This document shows positions 1 through 11,100 of a DNA stretch of 64,000 nucleotides, piece after piece. The stretch spans positions 4,143,670 to 4,207,669 of the forward strand of contig JAUPFV010000005.1 of NCBI GenBank assembly GCA_036936605.1, in the 5' to 3' direction. The stretch is from Limnanthes douglasii subsp. nivea. Its lineage: Eukaryota; Streptophyta; Magnoliopsida; Brassicales; Limnanthaceae. The notes under the pieces are model-generated. The model saw only the letters and a program-made list of their open reading frames with translations, was not told the DNA's origin and ran no database searches. The position numbers were made by a program, and so were the translations under genes. The stretch's first letter is position 1, and each line of letters opens with the position of its first letter.

Positions 1-1050
1 TAGTGGTAGACCTCACTTGACGGTGTACCCTTTTTTTCTTTGTCTCTTCTACATTGATATGGTTTCCCACTTGGTTCAATAAACCACCCAGGTCATAGGC
101 TTCTACCGAGTCATAGAATTGGCTAAATTCTATGGATTTAGACCTTGCCTAAGGGAAGAAATTGCAAATTGTTCGAAGCAATCTTCTAGTCCATTCTTTG
201 TATTCACAAAACGATTTATGTACTCCTTCAAGGACTCGTTCAGTTCTTGAGCACAATGGATAATGGTATCCCCATTACCCTTCAATTCTTTACTTCCACC
301 AAATTGCCTCCGGAAGGCAACCCAGAACGTATTAAAATTTCTTATACACCCTGAAGGAGACTGTTATACCATTTAAGGGCACTCTCTGTAAAAGTTTGGA
401 AGATAGCCCTACACAAAAGTTTATAATCGTCGTCAAAATTCATCATAAAATTCTTAAACTATTCCAGATGGTTGTCCCAATTTCGACTCCCATCGCATTT
501 CTCCATCTTGAAGCTATCAAAATGTTTTAAGAAGATGTCCGAAGAGTATTTTTGCAGACAAAGGCCATTGCCTCAAATTCTTGCTGTGACTGAAAATGGT
601 GGCTTCATTAGGGGTTGTAAAAATACCTGGTTCGGACTGGAAGGCAAAAGGATCAATCAACAACTAACCAATATGCTTTGGAGCTGACCCCTTACCCTTG
701 TGCCTCTTGAGCCTGCCATGTCTATCCTTTTTTTTAATGTTTTTTAGTTAACCTCATTCTATTTTTAGATCTCCCTTCATCACTATTTGAAGATAATGAC
801 TCTTCAAGTTCTGCCTCATTTGACAAACTATTGGAGGACTCAGATGCAGAACTCTCAACAGACTTAGATCAGTGTGTCTTTTTTGAGCTGAGATAAGTCT
901 TCAAATATTGCTTCTTATCTCCAGGATTGTCAGTGTGGTGAAGTACTCACGCTCCAGATTTCTTCTTAATTCATTGTTCTGCTTGTTTTATTACTCTCAA
1001 CGCCTCTATCTCAGCTCTTATGTGATCTTACTCCTCGATGGTCATCAGAA
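1..1050 (-). pseudogene. Ty3/gypsy (Tat-type) gag fragment
   Basis: Read on the minus strand this is a decayed gag of an LTR retrotransposon. Block by block and in the same order it resembles the gag of the larger element at about 18660-19760. Shared landmarks on the plus strand include a stretch near 255-285 around 'gcacaatggataat' and the serine/aspartate-rich linker at 780-900. No long minus-strand frame survives, so it is a dead copy of a related but distinct element. The window edge cuts one side. Gag proteins form the cytoplasmic particle in which such elements reverse transcribe. Family assignment rests on internal similarity to a copy that still has a recognisable pol. Confidence 0.75.
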
Positions 1051-1059
1051 AATATGTTG

Positions 1060-2302
1060 AATTAACGGATTCAGAGCATTACATTGAGAAGTTTCATAAT
1101 TAACGGTTTTTTAGTGACATTTAAATGGATGATATTAGCTTGGTTTAGCAATTTAAAGTCGGGATCAATTAAATTTTTTATAGAGTTATGGAAAATATTT
1201 TAACATTATTTCATTGCTTATAAATAATTAAACGTGAAATGGATCATATCATGATTCTATTTTGAAAGACTGAAGAATATTTAAGGTATTATGTTCAAAG
1301 TTTCTAAAAGAAACGAGTGCATTGGAAGGTTGTAACGAGAATATGTTTTTAGCAGATTTGTAATAAACTTTCCTTATCATAGTAGTTTATTAGATGATTT
1401 GATCAAATTTCACCTGGGGTGTATGGGAGATATATTGGCATAAATGTAAATGCATATAAAAGTAAAAGATACAAAGAAATGAGAAGCAATACAAATTAAA
1501 ATTACATAAAAACTAGGACTCACTAGAAAATAAGAGAATTAATGCTAAAATAATTTTGGAACTTGCAAGGGATCATATGAACACACCATGATTTTTCTAT
1601 TACTATAATCGAGACTGATAGTTTACTTACCTGAATGCACCCACATCGGTCATTTATGATAAGATAATAGACTAGTTAAACTACTAAACTCCCAAAGTTA
1701 TACTTACATCGGCTAATGAAAGAAGTCATCAGTATTATTCTGCATATCACAATGATCATATAAATTCAATAGAGGATTGTTTTCAGCTAAAATATAATAT
1801 TCAAATATCATTTGATAACAGAGTGTTGGTTAAATTCGTTAAAATAAATGGATGAAAAAAGTCTGAAGAGGCAAAATAAATATAAGCATCAGGAATTGTA
1901 TATTATCTTTGGGGGAGATACGTTATCTGGAACTACTAATTCATCAAAAACATATACATATAATATTTGGAGGTTCATTCAGAAGATTAGTTATTTGTGC
2001 ATTTGCATTGAAATCCAGTTTTGACTTTATCATTTGTTGATGATAATTTAAGGAGATTAATGAAACCTCACGAAGATAATTTATTGGCAACACTTGTTAT
2101 AACTTGAGTATTAGTGAGAAGAATAATAGTTGATATTGGAATTTCAACTAATATATTTTACAAGGAAGTACATGACATGTTGATAGGAGTTGCACCCTTT
2201 AAAAATAATGACAGAAATCTAGTTAGTTTTGCTGGAAAATTAACTGATTGCATTGATGAAGTGGTTCTAAATGTTTATGTCGAGATAATACTACATTTAT
2301 AA
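1060..2302 (+). pseudogene. Ty3/gypsy gag-protease relic
   Basis: The plus strand carries scattered gag and protease motifs in the order of a gypsy polyprotein. At 1125-1190 the translation reads like the gag core (WFSNLKSGSI, then FIELW). At 1731-1790 there is a zinc-knuckle-side motif (YHNDH, then EDCFQLK). At about 1909-1945 there is the gag-protease linker (FGGDTLSG), and at 2030-2302 the retropepsin. The protease region keeps a 62-codon open stretch from 2114 with VDIGISTN, where an active enzyme would have D-T/S-G-S/A. The change to DIG-I-S-T and an in-frame stop just upstream (near 2106) mark it as dead. It faces away from the gag fragment at 1-1050 and resembles the relics at 25370 and 42960. 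Confidence 0.7.
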
Positions 2303-4355
2303 TCGTTATTGATTATCTCTAGTCTTATCTTTTTTTTTAACTAAGGAAAAAATTTCATCATCAAGTCCTTGCATGAGAATTAACTAATTATTGCATGAAT
2401 TTGACATGAAGTTTTACAGTTTTTAAATGCATTTTTCCATAGACAAATTATTTTGTCGACAAAGTGCACTCCGTCGTCAAGTTGAAGGTTTACAAAATTT
2501 GGTAAGTTTTATCTCGATTCTCTTCACCTTCATCATTGTCTTCTATAATGATGGTGGAACTTTGGGCCTACAATAGAATAATGATGGTTCAACCGTTCTA
2601 AGAAAATATACATTGCCTTATATAGTATATATGATGAAGCTTTGGGCCTACAGTTAGTCTATTTTTGGCTATTACGCCCTATTAATTTAGTAACATAAAC
2701 AATCAAGACTCAATAACACAAATTTCTAAGTTATTTGGGTTGCCTTTATCAATTTGGGTTTCAATAAAAAAACGAGCAAACTTTAACTACTGTAAATCTT
2801 GACTCGTTATAGATGTTTTAGATCATCTTCCCAAAAACTCTGGATAAGTAGTTTCTGACAGGATATCATTTAAAACGATATGTCATCATACTTCCACTGT
2901 TTTAAACACTTAGGTCATAAAGATACTAATCGTAATAAGGTCAAAATACCAAAGTCAGTTCTACTGATATTGAAAATCAGCTATCTTCCGAGTCAATTCA
3001 AACCTCAAACAAGTTCGCAGTTCCCTAAAAGGCAAAGTGGGTCTAAAAAATGAAATCTGTAATTGTTAATCCTAAACAAAACCCGTATGTAATTTCTAAA
3101 TATCTAAAGGATCTGGAAAAAATAGAAAGCATTGGTAACCTACAATCTGAAAACACTCACTTTTCTAAAATAATATCTCCACATCAAGGCTTAAACAATA
3201 ATCACAGTCAAAATTCAAATAAAAAATAGAGACTGCTAAAATTACAAAATAACAAAATCATATTAAATAAGATAATTTGGATGAGTCCAATTAAGTATGT
3301 GGTAAGATGTTATTATGGCCCTTCACACAATAGATTTAGCCAACACAATTACTATATTTAAAGACCTTAAAAACTCTAAAACCGCATAGGACTTATCCAA
3401 AATAAAATTCTTCTAGCACATCACCTCTTTCACCATAAACAAAAAAGATATCTTCCACAATTGAAAGAAACAACACAATTAACAAAAGAATTAAAAAAAT
3501 TAAAAGCTAAAACTCTTAAAGGTTCTCTAATCACCAGGGAAGTTAGCTTCAAAGGATCATTCAGATCCTTAAATTCTCTATTCAAATGTCATACACAATT
3601 TAAACTCGAACACTCATGGAATTGGTAATAAAAGAACAATACGCATAATTAAATCAATAGTTTAAATTGAAACAATAGTGCTATAATCTTTCTTGGAAGT
3701 CTCAATGTTGGATATCTTAGACTTGTAAACTGACTTTTTTAATCAATATATGTTTTATTTTCCCAAACTATAAAGATTATATTAATCCTCCAAAGCCAGG
3801 GATATCCCTGACCAAAATTTATTTCTAATGCTGCAAGTTTTAATACATTGTATACAAAAGAAGAAGTGAACATAAAAAAAATAAGTAAAGATAACAGGAG
3901 TCGTTTGAATCTCAAACCAAATAAGCATAAATCGAAGGTCCAATGAGGATGATTAGCAAAAAGCCTTAGCTACATAATGTTCTTAGAAAAGTTATCATTG
4001 ACTCTCAAAAATTATATAAATTACCAGCTTCAGATAAATCATATCGAGTCTTTACCTTTTATTAATATAAGTTGTTTGATAAAAAAAATTAATTTATAAT
4101 ATATTTTAATATCAATAAAATATACTTTTATTCATTTATTAATTGAGATAAATAATTAATTACTTCACACTTATATATATTTATTTTAAAATTTAATTAA
4201 TATATAAACTATTTATATTAAAAGTTACTAGTACCACTAAACAAATTTTTTTTAACAATTAGAAAACAATGGTCCAACAATATACATTTATTTGATATTT
4301 TTATGTCTATTTATGATCGATTAAAATGTGGAGTGCTTCTTAAAAATACAAAAAC
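2303..4355. other. AT-rich stretch, nothing recognised
   Basis: No frame of useful length, no RNA gene and no element ends could be recognised in about 2 kb of AT-rich sequence. Part may be further decay of the gypsy relic on its left. A short phrase, 'ctttgggcctaca', recurs at about 2561 and 2641. Confidence 0.5.
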
Positions 4356-4360
4356 TAAAC

Positions 4361-4593
4361 TGTTAGGGTGGCGACCAAAGTTCCACTTCCCGCATCGGTT
4401 AGATATGGGAAAGATCAGTGGTATATAAGAACATATCTCAACTAGTATGAGGCCTTTTGGAAGTGGACCAAAACCAAAGTCGTGCGGGCCTTCGGGAGCT
4501 AAAGCGGACAATATCATACTAGTATTGAGATCGTGTTGTTCATACTTATATACGAAGGCGGAATATGTGGACCGAACCCCCATATTACCAACA
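4361..4593 (+). repeat. TRIM copy 1, 5' LTR
   Basis: 233-bp LTR with TG...CA ends. It holds a degenerate snRNA-type upstream element near 4392 and a TATA box (TATATAAG) near 4422. The frames open across it are shadows of a GC-richer LTR and not genes. Confidence 0.9.
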
Positions 4594-4595
4594 TG

Positions 4596-4607
4596 TGGTA
4601 TCAGAGC
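4596..4607 (+). promoter_or_regulatory. TRIM primer binding site (tRNA-iMet)
   Basis: TGGTATCAGAGC, the standard complement of the 3' end of plant initiator tRNA-Met, lies two bases after the 5' LTR. It is the priming site for minus-strand DNA synthesis. Confidence 0.92.
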
Positions 4608-4913
4608 GCCATGCCCATATGGAATGCGATGGTGGTGAAATGTTCAGAGCTCGAACATGAAGAAGTTAGACGCCATGCTCAATGTAATCTGCTATAGAGA
4701 TCCTATTTCGGAGTGCCCATAACTCATCAAGCGATGGTACTTGATTGGAGTGGGGAGTGGCGCTAAGGAACAAGACAGAGTGGTATAATAGGAGGTGAGC
4801 AGTAACATCTGTAGTGCCTCTAGACGTCAGGTAGACTGCCAACATGATTAGAATGGACGGATGGAAGTCAATTGAGAGGAGGCTAAAATGGTACTTTGTT
4901 TGAGATGAAGATT

Positions 4914-5167
4914 TGTTAGGGTGGTGACCAAAGTCTCACATCCCACATCGGTTAGACATGAGAAAGATCAGTGGTATATAAGTAAAAACATATCTCAACT
5001 AGTATGAGACCTTTTGGAAGTGGACCAAAACCAAACCCTTGTGGGCCTATCGGCGCGAAAGCGGACAATATTATACTAGTATTGAGATCGTGTTGTTCTT
5101 ACTTATATACGGAGGCGGAATATGTGGACCGACGGAATATGTGGACCGAGCCCTCGTATTCCCAACA
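4914..5167 (+). repeat. TRIM copy 1, 3' LTR
   Basis: 254-bp LTR matching 4361-4593. It is longer partly because a 16-17-bp piece around GGAATATGTGGACCGA is duplicated in tandem at about 5115-5147. It is followed directly by the target duplication TAAAC. Confidence 0.9.
4940..4980 (+). promoter_or_regulatory. snRNA-type promoter (USE + TATA) in TRIM LTR
   Basis: ATCCCACATCG at 4940-4950 fits the plant snRNA upstream sequence element RTCCCACATCG. A TATATA box starts at 4975, leaving exactly 24 nt between the two. The same pair with the same spacing is in TRIM copies 2 and 3. In plant snRNA genes a short USE-TATA spacing of this order marks polymerase III (U6-type) promoters, and a spacing about one helical turn longer marks polymerase II. 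Actual polymerase use is inference. Confidence 0.6.
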
Positions 5168-5410
5168 TAAACTAATATTTTTATATATATTTTAAAATAG
5201 TTTAATATATTTATTATCTAAAATCTAACTGTTTTCCATAAGATCATAACTACTATCTTGTGTAAAATAATTATATATGTATATACTTTTATAATTTTTT
5301 AAAGTTCATATATTTGGAAATGTACTTTGAAAAATAAATTCAAGACTATCGTTAATTTTGATCTTTAACACGAACAAAACTAGATCCATTAATGATATTT
5401 TATTTTATTT

Positions 5411-5850
5411 TTTTACGAGAGACGCACAAACGATAGATGATATACGAAGAGATGAGAGACCGCTAATCGCGGGACGAGAGACCGGATGAGATACCGATAT
5501 TTTCTTGAATACCAATATTTGTAGGACTGAGCATCGGAGAGACGAGAGACTAGTAGTTGCGAGAAGACATACTGATAGACAAGAGACGCAAAGACGAAAA
5601 ACCGAGAGTTACTGGATGAGAGACCGATATTTACAGAACCAGAGACGATAGATGAAAGACGAGAGTTCCTGGATGAAAGACCGATAGTTGCAGAACGAGA
5701 AATGAAAGACGAAAGATAAAAGACTGAGAATTGAGGGACGAGAGATTGGTAGTTGTGGGACGAGACACCGAGACGAGAGACGCAAAAACGAGAGGTTGAT
5801 TAGTGCAAAACGAGAGATGAAAGAGAAGAGGGAGAGAATTGCGAGACTAA
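5411..5850. repeat. decayed purine-rich minisatellite
   Basis: About 440 bp of GAGAC/GAGAG-rich sequence in which the phrases 'gacgagagac', 'gagagaccgata' and 'gtagttgcg' recur at irregular intervals. It looks like a diverged tandem array of short units. The minus-strand open frame across it (5609-5884) is the low-complexity complement and has no recognisable domain. Confidence 0.6.
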
Positions 5851-6237
5851 TGTAAAATGTAATATCTAAATAAATGTGGGACAAACAAAAACTAGATGTG
5901 AAATCGGAGTTAACTAGGTTCGTTACTTTCTGGATAACATCTTAATCATTTACTTGATGATAGATTAAAACCAAGGTTTAAATGGAAGTATATCCTATCG
6001 ACTATTTTTTTAATTTAGTCAATTGATTTCAAAATTATCGTTTAGATTTTTTTTATTTGGCAAATTCCATAAATTTATACCATAAATTCGTAAAATTTAT
6101 AAATTGAACTCCTAATAAAGTTTAAATTTAGTTTTTGTAAGTATTTTTTTAGGCGTCGTAAACTAAGTATAGATATTAATGCAGCAATCCAAAACTATAA
6201 TTTGGAAGATAAAAGACTAAATAAATAGAAGTGCGAT
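5851..6237. other. AT-rich spacer
   Basis: No gene seen. The segment around 5990-6160 loosely resembles sequence at 27740-27900 and 46020-46250 (phrases on the theme of 'tataaattta' and 'ggcgtc...aaact'). It may be an old MITE shared among the three sites. Confidence 0.35.
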
Positions 6238-6581
6238 GGCAGATAGTCCTTTGACTTTCAAATGTCCGTTGACAGTCCCTGGACTATCGCATTTGGATAA
6301 AGTTAGTCCACCAGATCCTCTAATCCATGAGAGGCTGCCATCTGTCACCATAGTCCCCAGATTTTTGTATTACCACTAGTTCCTTGAGTTTAGTTATCCA
6401 TAATATTATACATTTTGGGTCTGACCTAAACTCAAAATACTAGTGGTGATACAAAAATCTGAGGACTATGGTGACAGGTGGCAACCTCTCATGGATCAGA
6501 GGATCCGATGGACTAATTTTATTCAAACGCGATAGTCTAGGGAATGATAACGGACATTTGAAAGTCAATGGACTATCTGCC
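6238..6581. mobile_element. foldback element (long hairpin)
   Basis: Two arms of about 160 nt (6238-6395 and 6425-6581) are inverted complements around a loop of about 30 nt. The outer ends are GGCAGATAGTC and GACTATCTGCC; the inner ends are TGAGTTTAG and CTAAACTCA. The arms differ at scattered positions. This is a foldback or MITE-like element with no coding capacity, and a transcript through it would form a long double-stranded RNA. Target duplications are not clear, so the superfamily is left open. Confidence 0.75.
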
Positions 6582-7744
6582 ACCAAACGCGATAGTCGAG
6601 GGATGATTTATTGTTCAATGCCCAGTTGCTGTTTGCATGGTGACAGTCGAGGTGCGTCAAATATTGGTTCAGCCACGTGTCCTTACTCCGTAAAGATCAA
6701 AGTAAACCAGTTGATGTTTGCATGGCATGTAGAGGTGTCAAACGGTTCAAACCCCAAATCTTCAAAACCGTTTAACAGAGGACCGCGATTTGCGGTTCTA
6801 ACGGTTTGCAGTTCTAACGGTTTATAGTTCTGACGGCTCACTGCTTATCTGGTTCTTGTGGTTTGCGGTCCTAACGGTTTGCGGTTCTTGCGGTTTGCAG
6901 TTCTAACGGGCCAGTTTTGCATTTAAATCAGCAGTTTAACCACCAGAAAAACCATTTAGGCACCGTTTATCAAAATATTTTATAATGTTATTTACAATTA
7001 ATTTGTAAATGTTAATTGAATCTAATTTTAATAATTGAGATATGTACAATATAAATGAGTTAATTATGCTATCTAATGTATTTTAATTTAAATAATATAT
7101 CATTTTAATCGAAATTCTATAATCAAGCAATTACTATCTAAAAAAATAATTGTAATATGATTTTGATATGTTTGATTATATTTATATATTTAAGATATTT
7201 TACTTAATATATACATCTAATTGTATTTTGATTACAAATTTCAATATTATCGAAAATATTTTTACGATTATAAAATTAATAATTTGATTGTCTTAAACAA
7301 TATATGGTAAACAATATAATTGTAAAATGATTTGTATATTGTTTGAACATACTAGATATTTAAGATATTTTATTTAATATTAGGTACATATTAAATAATA
7401 TATACCTATTAGACATATAATTGTATTCTAATTTTAAATTATTAGGTGATTCTTTAGATCTTTCAAGCTTGAAGTGTTTATGTTTAGATGATTTAAATAG
7501 TTTATTGTATTTTCGAACTATTCAATATTTGAAGTTTAAATTTAAAAAGTTTGGAATTGTATAAGTATATGCATAAACATAAATTACTTATAAATAACAA
7601 AAAAAATTGAAATTGAAATATATTTAAATAACATTTAATAAAAAGAAGAAGCTAAGCAAACAATTCATTAATAATAAAAACCAAACAAGTAAACATAGTT
7701 GTTAAAAAAAATTATTAATAAAATTTCCAAAAAAAAAAGTAAAT

Positions 7745-7905
7745 GTCCGGGGCATCCGGACACCTACAACAGCTAGTTAAATTAAACTAGCCATGTGGTG
7801 TCCGGGGCATCCGGAGAAATCTTCGGATGGCCCGAATTTACAGTCCGGGCGTCCGGAAAATACGTCCGGATGCCCCAGACCAATTATCCGGATGGTCCGG
7901 ACATT
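7745..7905 (+). repeat. CCGG-rich subterminal repeats of hAT-1
   Basis: Short phrases such as 'gtccggggcatccgg' and 'tccggatg' recur upstream of the element's TATA box. The partner element has a GATATCCGG-rich block in the same place (37740-37895). Such blocks in hAT elements are typically transposase binding sites, which is inferred here. Confidence 0.6.
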
Positions 7906-7944
7906 TGTTTTACAAATTTTTTAAATTCTTTTTTATGGGTCTCC

Positions 7945-8402
7945 CTATAAATAGAGGAGACCCCAACTCCAAACTCACAAACTCCTCTCTAAATCTATCG
8001 ACTTGTTCTAAATATTCTAGAAAACTCAAATTTCTTATTTTACATATTGTAGTTCTACTTTCTGAATTGTTTGATTTTTTTTTCGCAAATTGTTTCTATT
8101 TAATAAAAACACTTAAATAACGTTGGGTTAACATTTTGTTTCGCAAATTGTTTCTATTTACATAATGATTGAATTAGTTCTTTTAATTCTAATTTTATTA
8201 GTTGTTATTATTTGTTATTAGTTAGTATTAGTTGGTATTAGTTGGTATTAGTATAAATTTAGTTTTTATTATTTGCGATATTAATTAGTTTCGATTAGTA
8301 TTTTATTGCATATTTAAAAAAAACGTTGTTTTAAGTTTTAAAATGCCTCTAAAACGTAAACTTACTAATGATCACTCACCCGCTAATTTTCACTTGTTAT
8401 GA
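7945..8402 (+). pseudogene. hAT-1 promoter, leader and transposase stub
   Basis: A TATA box (TATAAATAG, 7945-7953) precedes a 390-nt leader that aligns with the leader of the larger hAT element. The first ATG (8343) opens a frame of only 19 codons ending at 8402. Its start, a KR-rich stretch followed by H-x-PAN, matches the first residues of the transposase at 38362. The next bases already match the partner's 3' untranslated region, so everything between (the zinc finger, catalytic core and dimerisation domain) was lost in one deletion. The stub has no function of its own. Confidence 0.75.
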
Positions 8403-8509
8403 ATGGTGTTTGTGATGGTTTTTTACTATTTTGTATTTTAATTTGAAAACATTTGTACGACTCGTGGCCCGCAAGAGTATAAACTGTGACGACTAAATAA
8501 ACCAAAAAA

Positions 8510-9345
8510 AACTGTTTACCTTTTATTATAATAACAACAGTTGTATTATGAAAATAATTATGAGATCTGATTTTGGTTTAAAACATAATAACAAACACTT
8601 GTAATATTTATAACCAAATCGCAATAGTAATCAAAATATAATATTAAAATTATAACCATAAAATTTGTAATATTTTAATATGATAAGATATAGTTTTGGT
8701 TTATAACATAATATCAACACTACTAATATTGGATCCCAAAACATAATAATAACATAAGTAATATTCAAAATGTAATAATAATATAAGTAATTTCTAAAAT
8801 TTTGGTTTATATAATAATTATAACACTTAAAATATTAATAACCAAAATGTAATAATAATTTTATAATCATTATTAAAATTACAATAATAATATTCAAAAT
8901 GTAATATTAAAATGATAACAAATATAACTTGTAATCTTTTACCATGATAATATCTGATTTTGGTTTATAAAATAATAACAAACACTTGTAATATTTATAA
9001 CCAAATCACAATAGTAATCAAAATATAATATTAAAATTATAACCATAAAATTTGTAATATTTTGACATGATAACATATAGTTTTGGTTTGTAACATAATA
9101 TCAACACTACTAATATTGGATCCCAAACATAATAATAATATTCAAAATGTAATAATAACATAGTAATATTTAAAATTTTGGATTATATAATAATTACAAC
9201 ACTTAAAATATTAATAACCAAAACAAATTAATACTAACCAAAATGCAATAATAATTTTATAATCATACTTAATATCTCAATAATTTTTAAATATAACTTA
9301 AATATGATTTTGGTTATAAAATAAATAAAACACTTTTAATATTTA
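8510..9345 (+). repeat. ~125-bp tandem subterminal repeats of hAT-1
   Basis: About six diverged AT-rich units of roughly 125-130 bp. Each contains a phrase like 'ttttggtttataa' followed by 'aataataacaacac' and 'taaccataaa'. The larger hAT has the same array at 40620-41330. It is non-coding. Confidence 0.65.
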
Positions 9346-9519
9346 CAAATAAACCGCGGTTTGCGGTTCTAATGGTTTGGAGTTCTAATGGTTTGGAGTT
9401 CTGGCGGTTTACTCCTTATGCGCATCTGGCGGTTTGCGGTTCTAATGGGCCGTTAAACAGTTTATCCACCGGTTTACAAACAGTTCTTCATCTTTTAACC
9501 GCGGTTCCAGAACTATTAA

Positions 9520-9661
9520 ACACCTCTAACTGCATGTATAAAATACGCAAAGAGGGGAAGAATCTGAGTATACTGACCAGTGTTTGAGACACCTCTAATT
9601 GCATGTATAAAATATGCAAAGAGAGGGGAAGAAACGGAGTATGCTGACCGGTGTTTGAGGA
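9520..9661 (+). repeat. two tandem copies of the hAT-1 right end plus flank
   Basis: A segment of about 70 bp beginning with CACCTCTAA, containing 'tgcatgtataaaata' and ending 'gtgtttgag' occurs at about 9521-9588 and again at 9591-9660 with few changes. The terminal inverted repeat of the hAT therefore appears twice. The outer copy is either a duplication made after insertion or the trace of an earlier insertion end. Confidence 0.7.
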
Positions 9662-10214
9662 ACAAAAATCGTAGCTTCTTCCTTCTTAAGGTAATAATGT
9701 TATGTTTTTATGGAGTAAAAAGCTCGGTTAGTCTCTCGTGTTTACTACTTATATCAACATAGTTCTTTTTTTAACTTCTGCATACAACGCATCATTTTCG
9801 TTTTAATAATTTGCAAATATAGTCACTGCACATGTGACGTCTGAGAGATTGACACGTGGAATCAAGTTTTTTTGCAAGATTGGTTCTCCAAATGTTTGAC
9901 AAAAAATACCCATGTCCATGCCAAGTAGGATGTCAACTCAGATTTACCATTTACCTTAAAAAGTTACCATTTACCTTAAAAAGTAATCATTTACCCACCA
10001 TAATTATAAACGGACCGGGTCGATCCCAATTTAAACTAACTCAACCTGGAAACCCAATCTATTCTAACCAAACCCAAAAACTCAATTACTCTAACCCAAA
10101 TCATTAATTAAATCAATTTGTTAGAAAACCGTGATAACAGTCATCTATACTATCCCTTTTAGCTTCTACATTTTCTCTAACATCCCCTTCACCCTCTGCA
10201 TTTTCCCTAGCCTA

Positions 10215-10600
10215 AACTTGCTTATCATACCGATCATCACCAGTAACCGGCGACATCTTCCGAATAAACGTGAGATTCCAAGGCGGCGACACTCTCTGAG
10301 ATCAACATGATCGAGGCCGGCACTGGTGGCGATGATGAGTCGAAGTGCCGGCAAGAGACGGATGGTGTCAACGGTGAGAGGAACGTTTCTGGGGAAAGGA
10401 TGGCGGTGGCGGAGTGGCCGTAATTGGAGAGGAATTGGTGGATGGGGAGTGATGATTCATAGGATCTGAGAAAGAAAGTGGAATTTGGATGAGTCGAACA
10501 AATTTTCGCCCAAGAGATAGAATGTTGTTGGTCGATTTGGGAATTGCTAATGAGAAGGAGACCAAGAAGATGAGTGCTGGTTCGATACTAAAATGTAGAA
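10215..10600 (-). pseudogene. captured hydroxypyruvate reductase-like fragment
   Basis: The minus strand encodes a stretch matching the N-terminal part of plant glyoxylate/hydroxypyruvate reductases (D-2-hydroxyacid dehydrogenase family). The recognisable core is LRLIIATSAGLDHVDL followed by ECRRLGIS, at about 10262-10360. Upstream in another frame is YESSLPIHQFLSN, then GHSATAILSPETF. Just downstream, again shifted, is SEDVAGY, where the family has a conserved S-E-D-V-A. The fragment thus changes frame at least twice and lacks the NAD-binding and catalytic domains. It is far more GC-rich than its surroundings and lies wholly inside the inverted ends. The intact family member reduces hydroxypyruvate and glyoxylate in photorespiration; this piece cannot. 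Confidence 0.75.
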
Positions 10601-11100
10601 AAGATTTGGTAACCAATTAAATCATTCATATAACAACATATCATTATAGAGACAACCAAACATATCTTTATCCTCGACTTTAAATCCTTCATAATAACCT
10701 ACCCTATATCACTACATATAATTATTAACTAATATTATCATTTGGTGTGGTTCTTTCTAAATTTTCACCTCTTTTTATACATTTGAAATCTAAAGTTATG
10801 TAGCAGTCCAACTTCAAAAATAAATAAATTTATTAAATAATTTTTGCGATACCATTTTGATCAAAATGATATAGGATAAACATAAAGAAAATAAATATAT
10901 AGCATTCGAAATTGTTAGCAATTTTATCAATAAAAATGAAGACTATATTTATATATAGACATGCAAAACTGTTGAGAAGTTTATCTTTTATACTTTCATA
11001 TTGGTTTGAAATGAACATTCGATTTCTTTCGAATTTATATAATAATTAGGGTTCATTAAATATAAAAGCACACGTTATATAATATACTGTATCTTTTAAC

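Larger units (their letters stand above)
4361..5167 (+). mobile_element. complete TRIM retrotransposon (copy 1)
   Basis: This is a terminal-repeat retrotransposon in miniature. Two direct LTRs (4361-4593 and 4914-5167) start with TGTTAGGGTGG and end with CCAACA or CCCAACA. They flank a 320-bp non-coding interior. The insertion is bounded by a perfect 5-bp target duplication, TAAAC, at 4356-4360 and 5168-5172. A primer binding site for initiator tRNA-Met follows the first LTR. The interior has no gag or pol, so the element depended on enzymes from an autonomous partner. Copies at 20953-21630 and 53325-54460 (minus) belong to the same family. LTR divergence is visible by eye, so the insertion is not recent. 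Confidence 0.93.
6730..9528 (+). mobile_element. non-autonomous hAT element (hAT-1)
   Basis: The ends are TAGAGGTGT and ACACCTCTA, with an imperfect 8-bp target duplication (ATGGCATG at 6722-6729, ACTGCATG at 9529-9536, 6 of 8 matching). Subterminal blocks repeat CGGTTTGCGGTTCTAA at 6755-6915 and 9358-9510. The interior matches the larger hAT at 37.7-41.6 kb in its promoter, leader and first codons, then jumps directly to the matching 3' untranslated sequence at about 8398. The transposase body is therefore deleted. It is an internal-deletion derivative that would need transposase from a partner. Confidence 0.85.

Noticed and set aside
4311..5195. Three open frames across the TRIM (minus 4311-4583, plus 4447-4638 and 5004-5195)
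   Set aside because: They coincide with the GC-richer LTRs, repeat with the LTR and end at its edges; no domain and no codon logic.
5400..5900. CRISPR-like or regulatory array
   Set aside because: Units have no constant repeat or spacer lengths, and the genome is clearly a plant nuclear one.
6468..6827. 119-codon plus-strand frame
   Set aside because: Runs through one arm of the hairpin and into hAT-1's subterminal repeats; a composite of two elements, not a gene.
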